Shown: one piece after another, positions 33,030 to 42,446 of the stretch
Numbering within the stretch: position 1 is the stretch's first letter
Layout of the letters: each line of letters begins with the position of its first letter
Source of the DNA: Pseudoalteromonas umbrosa
Lineage (GTDB): Bacteria > Pseudomonadota > Gammaproteobacteria > Enterobacterales > Alteromonadaceae
Length of the DNA: 64,000 bases
Direction: 5' to 3'
Assembly: GCF_030125375.1 (NCBI RefSeq)
Contig: NZ_JASJUU010000004.1
Coordinates: forward strand, 1 to 64,000
Notes under the pieces: generated by a model
Databases searched by the model: none
Seen by the model: only the letters and a program-made list of their open reading frames with translations
What the model was told of the DNA's origin: nothing
Made by a program: the position numbers and the translations under genes

Positions 33030-33465
33030 CAATCGCAGAGATGATGATCATAAGGCACTGGTTCAGTGGATGGCACACAATCAGGGAGCTGATCACAGCT
33101 CTGATATATTTTTACTTGCATTGCTGGAGTTTGTTGCGGCAAGTTCACAAACCAAGTTAAACGAGAGTGATTCATACAAACTTGCACTGTCCGTTGTGGA
33201 CAATGTGCGCCATGCATTTGGCGGGCAGCAATTGTATATATCTAAAGGAAGAACCCTGGACAGCCTTATTTTAAAAAATAAGGTTTGGAACGAGTTTACA
33301 GGTCAAAACCAAGCTGAATTAGCCAGTAAATATAATGTCTCTCTTCCTTATATATACAGAATAGTTCAAAGCATGAGGTTGATTTCCCGTATAAGTAATA
33401 CAACTGATCAGCCTGATATGTTCCCTGAGCTATATGAATGCATCAACTCTAAGGATCAGGAATGA
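33019..33465 (+). CDS. Mor/C-family late transcription activator
   Basis: A 148-residue activator. The dimerisation region ends in GGQQLYISKG (68-77), and the C-terminal helix-turn-helix is WNEFTGQNQAELASKYNV then SLPYIYRIV, the Mor signature. Mu uses Mor for the middle promoter and C for late promoters. Here it is the only member visible, so it may drive the three copies of the late element at 13945, 22701 and 22960 directly. It overlaps GemA by 11 bases. Confidence 0.88.
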   Translation: MEISNRRDDDHKALVQWMAHNQGADHSSDIFLLALLEFVAASSQTKLNESDSYKLALSVVDNVRHAFGGQQLYISKGRTLDSLILKNKVWNEFTGQNQAELASKYNVSLPYIYRIVQSMRLISRISNTTDQPDMFPELYECINSKDQE

Positions 33466-33698
33466 ATAGACGTAAATTTATTGCTTTGTCGTTGATTATG
33501 GTGGCGGTGTTAGTTGTAGGTATAGCATCACATAACCCTATTGAGGTTACGCCAGAACCAGAACCAGAACCAAAGGGACGAAATGGGGGACCATCTATAC
33601 CGCCAGTAACACCTGATTCGACGTGGTTTGAAATATACGTTCATATCAGGGAGGGTGAGTTGCGTAAAAGAGAAGAGGTAAATAATGAAGGACAATAA
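33462..33698 (+). CDS. Membrane-anchored protein with Pro-Glu repeat
   Basis: A 78-residue protein: basic N-terminus, one membrane span (FIALSLIMVAVLVVGIA), a PEPEPEPK stretch, then a polar tail. It overlaps Mor by 4 bases. The architecture is compatible with an envelope-anchored phage protein. Function unknown. Confidence 0.6.
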   Translation: MNRRKFIALSLIMVAVLVVGIASHNPIEVTPEPEPEPKGRNGGPSIPPVTPDSTWFEIYVHIREGELRKREEVNNEGQ

Positions 33699-33879
33699 TT
33701 TTTTAAATGCGCAAGCAAACAACATGATCTCGCATTTTCTAAACCATAGTGCCTGTGCCACACATGAAGAGGTACTTTCCGCACTTCAACTATTGGGCGA
33801 CAGGGTTGAAGAAAGGCAACAAGCATTTGCTAGTGATTGGAACGCTGAACAGGCTCCAGCAGCTAAGACGATAAATTAG
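33685..33879 (+). CDS. Small helical early protein
   Basis: A 64-residue polar protein overlapping the previous gene by 14 bases, with AGAAGAGG upstream. The helical region THEEVLSALQLLGDRVEERQ is protein-like. It ends 11 bases before the first of two duplicated hairpins. Family unknown. Confidence 0.5.
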   Translation: MKDNNFLNAQANNMISHFLNHSACATHEEVLSALQLLGDRVEERQQAFASDWNAEQAPAAKTIN

Positions 33880-33890
33880 TATTGGCAATA

Positions 33891-33914
33891 GCGGCGCGAT
33901 TTTTTGACCGCCGC
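33891..33914 (+). repeat. Hairpin repeat, copy 1
   Basis: GCGGC at 33891 pairs with GCCGC ending at 33914 around GCGATTTTTTGACC. The 24-base unit recurs at 34107-34130 with one mismatch. It may end the early operon. The two copies bracket the mini-ORF at 33935-34096. Confidence 0.7.
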
Positions 33915-33934
33915 TTTTCTGAATGGTTGGTGAT

Positions 33935-34096
33935 ATGAAGATTAGTACTAAAGAAGATTACGATATCGCAATGAATCGAGTCAAAAAGCTCATTGATAAG
34001 TTCGGCGATAAAGAACCTAGTAAATCTGAGTCGAAAGAGTTGGATAAGCTAGTAGATGCTATAGTTGTTTACGAAAATGAGCATTACCCTTTTTGA
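33935..34096 (+). CDS. HigA-antitoxin N-terminus-like mini-protein
   Basis: 53 residues: MKISTKEDYDIAMNRVKKLI, an acidic middle (DKFGDKEPSKSESKELDKLV) and the ending VVYENEHYPF. This follows the N-terminal helical part of HigA-type antitoxins (pattern YxxAxxxIxxL...LxxLVxxVExYExxHYP). The HTH domain that normally follows is missing, as is any toxin gene. It is flanked by duplicated hairpins. Start ATG has a weak GGTTGG site. Either a remnant or a stand-alone regulator. Confidence 0.6.
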   Translation: MKISTKEDYDIAMNRVKKLIDKFGDKEPSKSESKELDKLVDAIVVYENEHYPF

Positions 34097-34106
34097 AAAC
34101 CCAAAT

Positions 34107-34130
34107 GCGGTGCGATTTTTTGACCGCCGC
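34107..34130 (+). repeat. Hairpin repeat, copy 2
   Basis: Same 24-base unit as 33891-33914 with one substitution (T for C at the fifth base). It lies 10 bases after the mini-ORF. Probably a terminator of the last early genes. Confidence 0.7.
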
Positions 34131-34202
34131 ACATTTCAAATAATGAAACGGTGTTTTAAATAATGTCTCACTCAATCCCGCACTCTCCCAGATATTCCCA
34201 GG

Positions 34203-34244
34203 GTTTTCGCACAATTACCTATTTAGTTTTCGTACATTAGATCA
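34203..34244 (-). repeat. Right phage end with MuA-type binding sites
   Basis: Read inward on the minus strand: TGATCTAATGTA, CGAAAAC (34226-34232), 16 bases, then AATTGTGCGAAAAC whose CGAAAAC is at 34203-34209. It mirrors the left end. A further TGAAACG box lies at 34145-34151, as near the left end. Confidence 0.7.
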
Positions 34245-34250
34245 AGAAAC
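34245..34250. repeat. Target-site duplication, right copy (AGAAAC)
   Basis: Second copy of AGAAAC, directly after the right phage terminus ATCA. The last C is also the first base of the terminator stem. Confidence 0.75.
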
Positions 34251-34277
34251 CCGTTGCAGAAATGCAGCGGGTTTTTT
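34250..34277 (+). terminator. rRNA-type terminator separated from its 5S remnant by the prophage
   Basis: CCCGTTGCA-GAAA-TGCAGCGGG followed by TTTTTT; one wobble pair in a 9-bp stem. It continues the 5S-like fragment at 23-82 once the prophage is removed. Confidence 0.8.
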
Positions 34278-34302
34278 GCGTTTAAGTCCCCCGGCAACAA
34301 CT

Positions 34303-34379
34303 AAAATAGCTCACTTCACCTTGCACAAAAAGAGCGTACTCACTGCGTTCGCTGTCGCTAACCTTTTGCACGATAAGCG
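34303..34379 (+). repeat. 77-bp dispersed repeat, copy A
   Basis: Same length and strong similarity to copy B (34455-34531). Both contain CACCTTG, then CGCTGTCGCTAACCTTTT and end CACGATAAGCG. A partial third copy opens the window. A likely REP-like intergenic family. Confidence 0.7.
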
Positions 34380-34454
34380 AAGGTGAAGGGGAGCAACCTT
34401 CACAGGTTTTGCCCTTTACTCTTTTTAAATACATACATTCCCTCATCAGCGGTC

Positions 34455-34531
34455 AAAACGGCTCATTTCACCTTGCGCAAATTGAACGTACTCGCTCCGC
34501 TCGCTGTCGCTAACCTTTTACACGATAAGCG
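34455..34531 (+). repeat. 77-bp dispersed repeat, copy B
   Basis: Direct copy of 34303-34379 with about a dozen substitutions. Includes CTCGCTCCGCTCGCTGTCGC. Confidence 0.7.
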
Positions 34532-34756
34532 CAAGCCAGAGCAATTTTAATTAATATGATGATGAGCTCAAAGTTTCTTACTTATAAAGACTGTTTGCTG
34601 CATCAAGTTGGACAAAAACTCACGTATCGAACCTACAAAATGCGACATATGAGCGATGTGGAGTGAGGAATAGGTTTATTTTGTGAAGGACTGGTTTGAG
34701 GGTGATTGATTGCTGTGAAGGGAAGCGAGGAAGTATATCTACTTCCTCGATAAAAA

Positions 34757-35254
34757 TTAAAGCTCGAAAGGTGCAACGCCAACCGCTTTCATTGTATAGC
34801 CAGTTTGCGCTAAGTCACTTTTATGACTTTCTACCTTGATGGTGCCTGTCACGGTTATGGCATCATATAAACTGTCAATTGGAACACCATTTTTGATTTT
34901 CACGTGCACGATTTGATTTGGTGGCGGCGGTGGCACATGGATACAAGCTCCAAAGTAAGGCACGAGTAAAAACTCAGTAATGACTTCACTATTGCCTTCA
35001 AGAGGAACCACGAAGCCCGGTAAACTAACGCTTTTACCATCAAGTGCTTTTACTACAGGTGCATCTAAATCGGGTTGCACCCAGTTTTTATCATCGCCAT
35101 CATGGCTAGCAGCTTCCTGATTACTGATCTGCTCGTGGCCTTCAGGAATTAAATCGTCCCAAAAGATCTCTTTAGGTGGTGCCGCTAATATGGATAAAGA
35201 CATAAGCATCATAGTGAGTGAGACTAACCAAGATGCTAATCGAGTTGAATACAT
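34757..35254 (-). CDS. DUF3299 periplasmic protein, probable zinc-system component
   Basis: A 165-residue protein with a signal peptide (LASWLVSLTMMLMSLSILAA). It has the DUF3299 core: IFWDDLIPEGH, LPGFVVPLEGN, then FLLVPYFGACIHVPPPPPNQ. In Vibrio a DUF3299 protein belongs to the Zrg zinc-uptake locus with an ABC transporter (from memory ZrgABCDE). Here it is last in a three-gene operon after the permease and ATPase, with AAGAGG as Shine-Dalgarno. A zinc role is inferred. Confidence 0.75.
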   Translation of the reverse strand: MYSTRLASWLVSLTMMLMSLSILAAPPKEIFWDDLIPEGHEQISNQEAASHDGDDKNWVQPDLDAPVVKALDGKSVSLPGFVVPLEGNSEVITEFLLVPYFGACIHVPPPPPNQIVHVKIKNGVPIDSLYDAITVTGTIKVESHKSDLAQTGYTMKAVGVAPFEL

Positions 35255-35264
35255 AAAAATCCTC

Positions 35265-36610
<1,346 letters not shown>

Positions 36611-36614
<4 letters not shown>

Positions 36615-37297
36615 AGGCTCGCTCCATTTATGTCTGCTAGGCTGACTTTTCGATCAAATAAAGGTGCAAGACTTGCGTCATGGCTGACGAACAATATTGT
36701 CGCCTGATACTGTTGTGCTTGTTCAAAAAGCTGTCTAATAAAAATATCTCTGTTATCTGCGTCTAATGCAGAAGTGGGCTCATCGGCGATAATGAACTCA
36801 GGTCGTCCTATGAAAGCACGCGCTGCAGCAACGCGCTGTTGTTGACCAATACTCAGTTCATTTACAGCCCGGTGCTGAGTATTCTTATCTAACCCTAATT
36901 CATCGAGTAATCGCGTTGCTTGCGATGTTGCAGTGGCGCCCTCAGTTTTTAAGTTTGCTTGCCTACGTTTAGAAAAATTACAGCCTAAGACAACGTTATC
37001 TATTGGGCTTAAATAAGGCAGCAAGTTAAAGTTTTGAAAAATAGTGCCAATGTGATCGGCTCTAAACTTGTCTCTTTTAGCGTCATTTAGTGCGCTAAGA
37101 TCTTCATTCAATATTTTTATATTGCCTTGCTGGGCGCACTGAATGCCTGCAAGCAAGCTGAGTAATGTTGATTTGCCACTGCCACTGGGGCCATGCAAAA
37201 ACAGTCGCTCGCCGGTTTTTATTTGTAGGTCTTTGATTTGTAGTGTCGGGTTGGATTGCCCCGGCCAGCTGAACGTGAGATCTGATATTTGGATCAT
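36611..37297 (-). CDS. ABC transporter ATPase (LolD/MacB type)
   Basis: A 228-residue ATPase with Walker A GPSGSGKST, the Q-loop in IFQNFNLLPYLSPIDNV, signature LSIGQQQRVAAARAF, Walker B FIIADEPTSALD and an H-loop in LFVSHD. It is first in the operon with the permease and the DUF3299 protein and is the energy source of that transporter. Divergent from purC. The Zrg-type locus usually also has a His-rich binding protein (ZrgA); none lies next to it here. Confidence 0.88.
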
Positions 37298-37395
37298 GTA
37301 ACCATCTCTTAGTACCGAGTTTTGTTCATGTTAGCGTAGAACAACGCAGGACTAAACTAAGTTTCGCTAGGTTGGTCTAGTATTGCGTTAAACAA

Positions 37396-37424
37396 TTGTG
37401 ATTTTGGTTGTGCTCGATTATCAT
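37396..37424 (+). promoter_or_regulatory. Predicted purC promoter
   Basis: TTGTGA (37396-37401), a 17-base spacer, then TATCAT (37419-37424), about 70 bases before the purC ATG. No PurR box is recognisable. Confidence 0.5.
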
Positions 37425-37491
37425 ACCCCCTCTAACCCCCTCTGTATTATGCGTCCTTTAGCAAGATGCAGCCGTTCTCTATGGAGATACA

Positions 37492-38592
37492 ATGAGTAGC
37501 TACAAAGTTCTAGACGTCAATGACGATCTACCAATTCGCACTAAAGGTGCAGTTCACAGTGGTAAAGTTCGCTCGGTTTATTGGTTAACCGATCAAGACA
37601 GCGCCAGATTAATCGAAGAAAAAGGCTATGATGTTCCTAAAGGTACTGAGCTTGCGATCATGGTTATTTCAGATCGTATTTCTGCGTTCGATTGTATCTG
37701 GCAAGGTGAAAATGGCTTAAATGGTGTACCAGGTAAAGGTATTGCACTAAACAGCGTTGCAGCCCACTGGTTTAAATTATTTGATGAAGCAGGTCTTGCC
37801 GGTAATCATATTGTTGATATTCCTCACCCATACGTGTGGATTGTTCGCAAAGCGAGTACCGTTCGTGTTGAGGCAATTGCCAGACAATACATTACAGGCA
37901 GCATGTGGCGTGACTACAGCAAAGGCATTCGAGATTTCTGCGGTATTCAACTGCCAGAAGGCCTAGAAGCTCACCAGAAATTAGAAGAAGTACTTATTAC
38001 ACCTTCGACTAAAGGTATTATTTCGGGTGTTGAAGGTGTGCCAGAAGTTGATGATGTAAATATTACGCGTGCTAATATCACTGACAACCTAGATGCATTC
38101 AATTTTAAATCAGCTGATGATGTTACACGTTATGAGCAGTTACTCAGTGAAGGCTTTAATCTGATTTCTAAAGAGTTAAATGAACTTGATCAAATCTTCG
38201 TTGATACCAAGTTTGAGTTTGGCTATGTTGAAGACTCAGATGGTAAAACTCGCTTAATTTACATAGACGAAGTTGGTACGCCAGACTCTTCTCGAATTTG
38301 GGATGGCCCAGCTTATCGCGATGGCAAGATTGTGGAAAACTCGAAAGAAGGCTTCCGCCAGTTATTAATTAACAATGTGCCAGACAGTGACGTATTGCTA
38401 AATAAAGACCGTATGCCTGAAAGAGAATCTTTGGCTCAGTCTTATAAATTACCACAAGATGTGATGATGTCTGTATCAGACACATATGTTGGCATTGCGA
38501 GTAAAATTGTTGGCAAAGATCTTGCCATCCCTAAAGACCCTCGTGCAGAGGTCATCGCTATTCTTGATGAGCAATATGCTCTTATAGACTAG
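37492..38592 (+). CDS. purC: Phosphoribosylaminoimidazole-succinocarboxamide synthase
   Basis: 366 residues; joins CAIR and aspartate with ATP to form SAICAR in purine synthesis. Motifs: [25 protein letters not shown], the [17 protein letters not shown] block, and [12 protein letters not shown]. Long form as found in Alteromonadales and Vibrio, with extra C-terminal sequence over the 237-residue E. coli enzyme. Good Shine-Dalgarno (GGAGATAC). Stands alone; a hairpin follows at 38601. Confidence 0.93.
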   Translation: MSSYKVLDVNDDLPIRTKGAVHSGKVRSVYWLTDQDSARLIEEKGYDVPKGTELAIMVISDRISAFDCIWQGENGLNGVPGKGIALNSVAAHWFKLFDEAGLAGNHIVDIPHPYVWIVRKASTVRVEAIARQYITGSMWRDYSKGIRDFCGIQLPEGLEAHQKLEEVLITPSTKGIISGVEGVPEVDDVNITRANITDNLDAFNFKSADDVTRYEQLLSEGFNLISKELNELDQIFVDTKFEFGYVEDSDGKTRLIYIDEVGTPDSSRIWDGPAYRDGKIVENSKEGFRQLLINNVPDSDVLLNKDRMPERESLAQSYKLPQDVMMSVSDTYVGIASKIVGKDLAIPKDPRAEVIAILDEQYALID

Positions 38593-39036
38593 TGTTTAAA
38601 GATGCCTAGCAGTCAAGTATTTAACTGATTGCTAGGTATTCGTGCTCCCTTCTTCGATTTTCTTTCCCTAGTAACTGTACTGAGCAATACAACATCACCG
38701 AGTAGAGAGTTACTCATTGTTCCAAGACCGTTATTGATAAAGAGTATTTATTGTTAAGTGCGTTTTTAAGTATTAAATATTCGTTTTTTCTCAACTAGAG
38801 CACACGATTTGATGGCTTTCAGCTATATTTTTAATGGCAAGCATCGATTTATTTTTGGCAAGTAATAGTAGCAACGTGACGAGTGTTGAAATAAATGAAA
38901 TATATTACTAAAAATAACGGTCTATAAGTTGGATTAGCCATAACTGTGTATCAATGAATGCTTAATATAAACCAAGTAATTGGGACTATATATTACCGTC
39001 AGCAATATCTACTCATTGATATCTGAAAGGAACATT
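38593..39036. other. Non-coding region with purC terminator hairpin
   Basis: 444 bases. A stem TGCCTAGCA/TGCTAGGTA (about 38602-38640) with a long loop may terminate purC. The rest is AT-rich and holds the promoter of the GGDEF-EAL gene, which I cannot place exactly. An in-frame start at 38980 lacks a ribosome site. Confidence 0.5.
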
Positions 39037-41349
39037 ATGGGCACAAGTTTTAAAAACCGAATTATTATCCTGTGCGTTGGCCTCGTTTTAATAACGGCGA
39101 TAGCCAGCCTTGCGGGCTTTTGGTGGTCGACGAGCGAGTTTAAAGAGCGGCAAGTACAACAGGATATTCAAAAAGCGCAAAGCGTTTATCAGCAGTATTT
39201 AGTTGCCAGAGAAAGGTTACTGGTGACGGCTGCGTCCGTTTTGACTCAGGATTTTGGCTTCAAACAAGCTGTTGCCACCAGGGACGCTTCTACGATAAGT
39301 AGTGTGCTTTATAACCACAGTCAGCGAATCAATGCTGAGCTGATGTTGCTCTTGGATATGCGCGGTAAACTTATTTCCACCAATCAAAACCAGCTTGAGT
39401 TACCGCAAGATATGCGACCGTTAGTGAAGGAGTTACTGGCACATGAGGAGCGCTCTGCGTTTGTGGTATTAGATAAAAAGTTGTATCAGGCCATAATCTT
39501 GCCAGTTAAAGCGCCCAGAACCATTGCCTTTACGATTGTTGGCTTTGTTGTTGATGAACCCATAGCACAGCAGTTAAAAGGGCTTACGGGGATGGAGATG
39601 AGCTTTATTAGCCAAGGTGAGCGCATGAAAGCGAGTTCTATTCAATTACCCGAAGATAGGGATCTATTTACTTATTTGCATGAACAAAAAATTAGCCGCT
39701 GGTTTGGTGAATACCCTCTTTATGTGAATGCGGAAGTTGCTTTGCCTTCTTTAACGAAAGCTCCTGTTAGTTTGGTGCTTAGCGCTGATTTGCGCGCTGA
39801 ATATGAAGAGTTTGATCAACTTGTTCTGACTATAGTATTTCTCTCTTGTATTACGATGTTGTTTGGTTTTATTGCCAGTGGTTTTTTAGCGCGTAATTTG
39901 GCGACGCCACTTCAGCAACTTACAGTTATGGCGAGACGTTTTGCTAAAGGTGATTATCACGCACAAATTCACGAGACACGTCCAACTAAGGAGATATGCC
40001 AATTAGTTGATGCATTCCATGAGATGGGGGATGACATTCAAGCCAGGGAGAAGAAGATTCGCTACCAAGCGAGCCATGATGTTTTGACGGGATTCTATAA
40101 TCGAACATCGGCATTACCGATATTAGATGCTCTATTCTCTACTGAGCAGGTTTATTATCTGCTTGTACTTGATATTAAAGGGCTTCGGCACATTAACGAT
40201 AAATTAGGTCCTCGTATAGGGGATAGCTGTATTCAAGCGGTTGCAGAGCGAATAGAGCAGGTAACAGCTGATTTTGAGGGGCTTAATGTAAGACTTGGTG
40301 GAGATGAGTTTTTAACGGTACTGTTGGCCAAACCTGACTCAACGATGGAGCAATGTGTCGACAGCTTTTTGAATAAGCTTAACCCCAGTTATACGGTCCA
40401 CAATTTTGATATAAATTTACGCTTTAGTGTCGGTGTGGTGCATATTCCTGAGCAAGCTGATAACGCGGATGATAGTATCCGACGTGCTTTAATCGCAGCA
40501 GACAATGCATCTCATGGCGCAGACGATGTCTATTTTTATCAAACGGGAGAAGACGAGGCATATTTAGAGAGGTTAGAAATTGTCGATGAGCTTAAGCAAG
40601 CCTTGGAAGCAGACGATGGGCAGCTTTTTATGACATTTCAACCTAAGTTGAATATGCGCACAGGTGTTGTCGATAAAGTGGAGTCTTTGATACGTTGGAA
40701 GCGTACTAATGGAGATTGGGTTTCACCTGAATTATTTATAGACCTTGCAGAGCAGTCAGGTTTGATAGTTGATTTAACACAATGGGTATTACGTACAGTT
40801 GTGTCTCAGATATCAGTGTGGTCAGCGCAAGGTCTTACAATGAAAGCTGCTATTAATGTATCAGCGCAAGATATTGCTGATGTTGAGTTTATCCCTCATC
40901 TTTTGGCTATGTTAAAAACATATTCTGTGCCTGCCAATCTCATCACTATTGAGCTTACTGAGCGTGATATGATTGAAAATGAGGAGAAAGGGATAGCCGC
41001 TTTGATCGCGTTAAAAGAGATAGGTGTGCATATCTCTCTAGATGATTACGGTGTTGGACAAACATCTTTAGGGCGCCTCAAAATGTTGCCAATTGATGAG
41101 CTGAAACTCGATAAGGTGTTTATTTTAAAGCTAGCTGGTTCGCATCAGGATCAATGCATTGTTCGCTCTACAATCAGCTTAGGGCATCAGCTTGGTTTTT
41201 CTGTTGTTGCAGAAGGAGTTGAGGATGTAGAGTCATTAAAACTATTGGAAGAAATGAAGTGTGACTATGCGCAAGGTTACTACTTAAGTCGTCCATTAAA
41301 GGCGGATGACTTTACTCAGTGGTTGGGACAACATCATAAAGCCGTATAA
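39037..41349 (+). CDS. Membrane GGDEF-EAL protein (cyclic di-GMP turnover)
   Basis: 770 residues from ATG 39037 (AAAGGAAC). One span at about 8-29, a periplasmic sensor domain, a second span near 265-290 (LVLTIVFLSCITMLFGFIA), HAMP, then GGDEF with an intact GGDEF at 421-425 and EAL. The EAL motif is E549-Ser-Leu rather than EAL; the other catalytic positions (AINVS, IELTE, LDDYG, LKLDK, AEGVE) look conserved. It may therefore be a phosphodiesterase with the GGDEF domain active or regulatory. Confidence 0.88.
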   Translation: MGTSFKNRIIILCVGLVLITAIASLAGFWWSTSEFKERQVQQDIQKAQSVYQQYLVARERLLVTAASVLTQDFGFKQAVATRDASTISSVLYNHSQRINAELMLLLDMRGKLISTNQNQLELPQDMRPLVKELLAHEERSAFVVLDKKLYQAIILPVKAPRTIAFTIVGFVVDEPIAQQLKGLTGMEMSFISQGERMKASSIQLPEDRDLFTYLHEQKISRWFGEYPLYVNAEVALPSLTKAPVSLVLSADLRAEYEEFDQLVLTIVFLSCITMLFGFIASGFLARNLATPLQQLTVMARRFAKGDYHAQIHETRPTKEICQLVDAFHEMGDDIQAREKKIRYQASHDVLTGFYNRTSALPILDALFSTEQVYYLLVLDIKGLRHINDKLGPRIGDSCIQAVAERIEQVTADFEGLNVRLGGDEFLTVLLAKPDSTMEQCVDSFLNKLNPSYTVHNFDINLRFSVGVVHIPEQADNADDSIRRALIAADNASHGADDVYFYQTGEDEAYLERLEIVDELKQALEADDGQLFMTFQPKLNMRTGVVDKVESLIRWKRTNGDWVSPELFIDLAEQSGLIVDLTQWVLRTVVSQISVWSAQGLTMKAAINVSAQDIADVEFIPHLLAMLKTYSVPANLITIELTERDMIENEEKGIAALIALKEIGVHISLDDYGVGQTSLGRLKMLPIDELKLDKVFILKLAGSHQDQCIVRSTISLGHQLGFSVVAEGVEDVESLKLLEEMKCDYAQGYYLSRPLKADDFTQWLGQHHKAV

Positions 41350-41355
41350 ATATGC

Positions 41356-42363
41356 TCAGAGTACGGTTTCAAGCGTTTCAGTAATTGCTTTAGGAGTAAC
41401 GTCTCTTATCATGAGTGATTTAGATAACGACATTGAATTATGGTGTAGTGCTATTAAATTTTCTTGTTTTGGGGCGACAGTCGTCCAAGGAGAGGTGCCT
41501 TGACCAATAACGGCAATACACGGCGTCCCGCACGCAGAGGCAATATGCATAGGACCAGAGTCAATAGAAATCATAGCGTCCATAGCACCGATGGTATCAA
41601 TTAATATATCCAGTGACATTAAGCCAGCTAGGTTGGTTATTTTTTCTCTGTTTTTGCCCGCCTTAAATTGGAGTGTTTCCATTTCCTCTCTCTCCGCTTT
41701 ATCACCTAATAAATATAAATGTATATCATCACGCATGGCTAAATTGCTGATTAGTTCTAGCGACAAGTCGTGTGGGTAATGACGGTCCCCTTTAACTGAA
41801 CCACCAAGATAGAGCGCGATATTGCGTTTTTTACTTAAAGCGCATGTTGTTTTTTTAGGTATTAACTTTGGAGTATTAAATTGCTCGAAGGGCTGACCAT
41901 GAGGGATGTTGATAAGCTGGCAATAGCGGTAAATATAGTGCTCAGATTGATTGAGTTTTAATGCGTGGCTCAGTAGTGGGCTTCTTGCATTTTGTGCATA
42001 GCCTATAATGGTCTTAACACCAGCAATCTTGAGCAGTAGTGCTTCTCGAAGCGAACCGCGCAATAACACTGCGATGGAAATATCAAGCAGCTTTAGCTCT
42101 TTGGCCACTTTTAAAAAGCTATGCTTTTTTTCGTCATCATAGCGTTTATCACTAATAAACTCGGTGCCGTAATGCGCAGCGCGAGTGAATAAGTGTGACA
42201 TAAATGGCCTGCCCAGCACGTAAACTCGTTGCGTTGGATATAGTTTTTTCAAAAGCTCTAAAGCTGGTAGGGTATTGATTGCATCGCCGATAAACTTTGG
42301 CAATACAACTAAGACAGCGCCATCTACTTGACTTGAATCAATGATTTGATTGCCCATAAACAT
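41356..42363 (-). CDS. Glycosyltransferase family 9 (heptosyltransferase-like)
   Basis: A 335-residue protein with the GT9 pattern: LVVLPKFIGDAINTLPALEL at the N-terminus, a nucleotide-sugar binding domain with IALYLGGSVKGDRHYP, and MISIDSGPMHIASACGTPCI near the C-terminus. WaaF/WaaC-type enzymes add heptose to the lipopolysaccharide core. It is not in an LPS cluster here, so the acceptor is uncertain. Convergent with the GGDEF-EAL gene, 6 bases apart. Confidence 0.83.
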   Translation of the reverse strand: MFMGNQIIDSSQVDGAVLVVLPKFIGDAINTLPALELLKKLYPTQRVYVLGRPFMSHLFTRAAHYGTEFISDKRYDDEKKHSFLKVAKELKLLDISIAVLLRGSLREALLLKIAGVKTIIGYAQNARSPLLSHALKLNQSEHYIYRYCQLINIPHGQPFEQFNTPKLIPKKTTCALSKKRNIALYLGGSVKGDRHYPHDLSLELISNLAMRDDIHLYLLGDKAEREEMETLQFKAGKNREKITNLAGLMSLDILIDTIGAMDAMISIDSGPMHIASACGTPCIAVIGQGTSPWTTVAPKQENLIALHHNSMSLSKSLMIRDVTPKAITETLETVL

Positions 42364-42446
42364 TATTTGAGATATGCATTAAAGCCCCCTAGTATAGCGC
42401 TTGCGATGCTGGAATTTAACTGAAACTAATTAAATAAGTGTTCGAA

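Larger units (their letters stand above)
123..34244. mobile_element. Mu-like transposable prophage, apparently complete (34,122 bp)
   Basis: Supported by Mu-family head and packaging genes, a DDE transposase with a MuB-like ATPase, repressor, Ner, GemA and Mor. Both ends start TGAT and carry CGAAAAC at offset 12 and again about 22 bases later, in inverted orientation. AGAAAC is present at both flanks (117-122 and 34245-34250). No sheath gene is recognisable, so a non-contractile tail is likely, as in B3 or D3112 type transposable phages. Early and late blocks diverge from a central repressor, unlike Mu; from memory BcepMu also has oppositely oriented early and late clusters. No structural gene looks broken, so it may be inducible. 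Confidence 0.93.
34278..34756. other. Non-coding host region with repeats
   Basis: About 480 bases without a credible gene. It contains the two 77-bp repeat copies, with 75 bases between them. The remaining 220 bases up to the DUF3299 gene are AT-rich and show nothing definite. Confidence 0.6.

Noticed and set aside
33891..34130. CRISPR-like array from the two identical hairpins
   Set aside because: Only two copies, 192 bases apart, with an ORF between; no array and no cas genes.
183..34151. Direct repeat AAATAATGAAACG near both phage ends as a site-specific att pair
   Set aside because: There is no integrase gene, and the element encodes a DDE transposase. TGAAACG boxes fit MuA binding sites inside the ends.
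153..34213. Phage termini placed at TGTGCGAAAAC / GTTTTCGCACA
   Set aside because: The inverted AATTGTGCGAAAAC is real, but at these points the flanks show no duplication. Moving outward to TGAT/ATCA gives a second matching CGAAAAC pair and the AGAAAC duplication.
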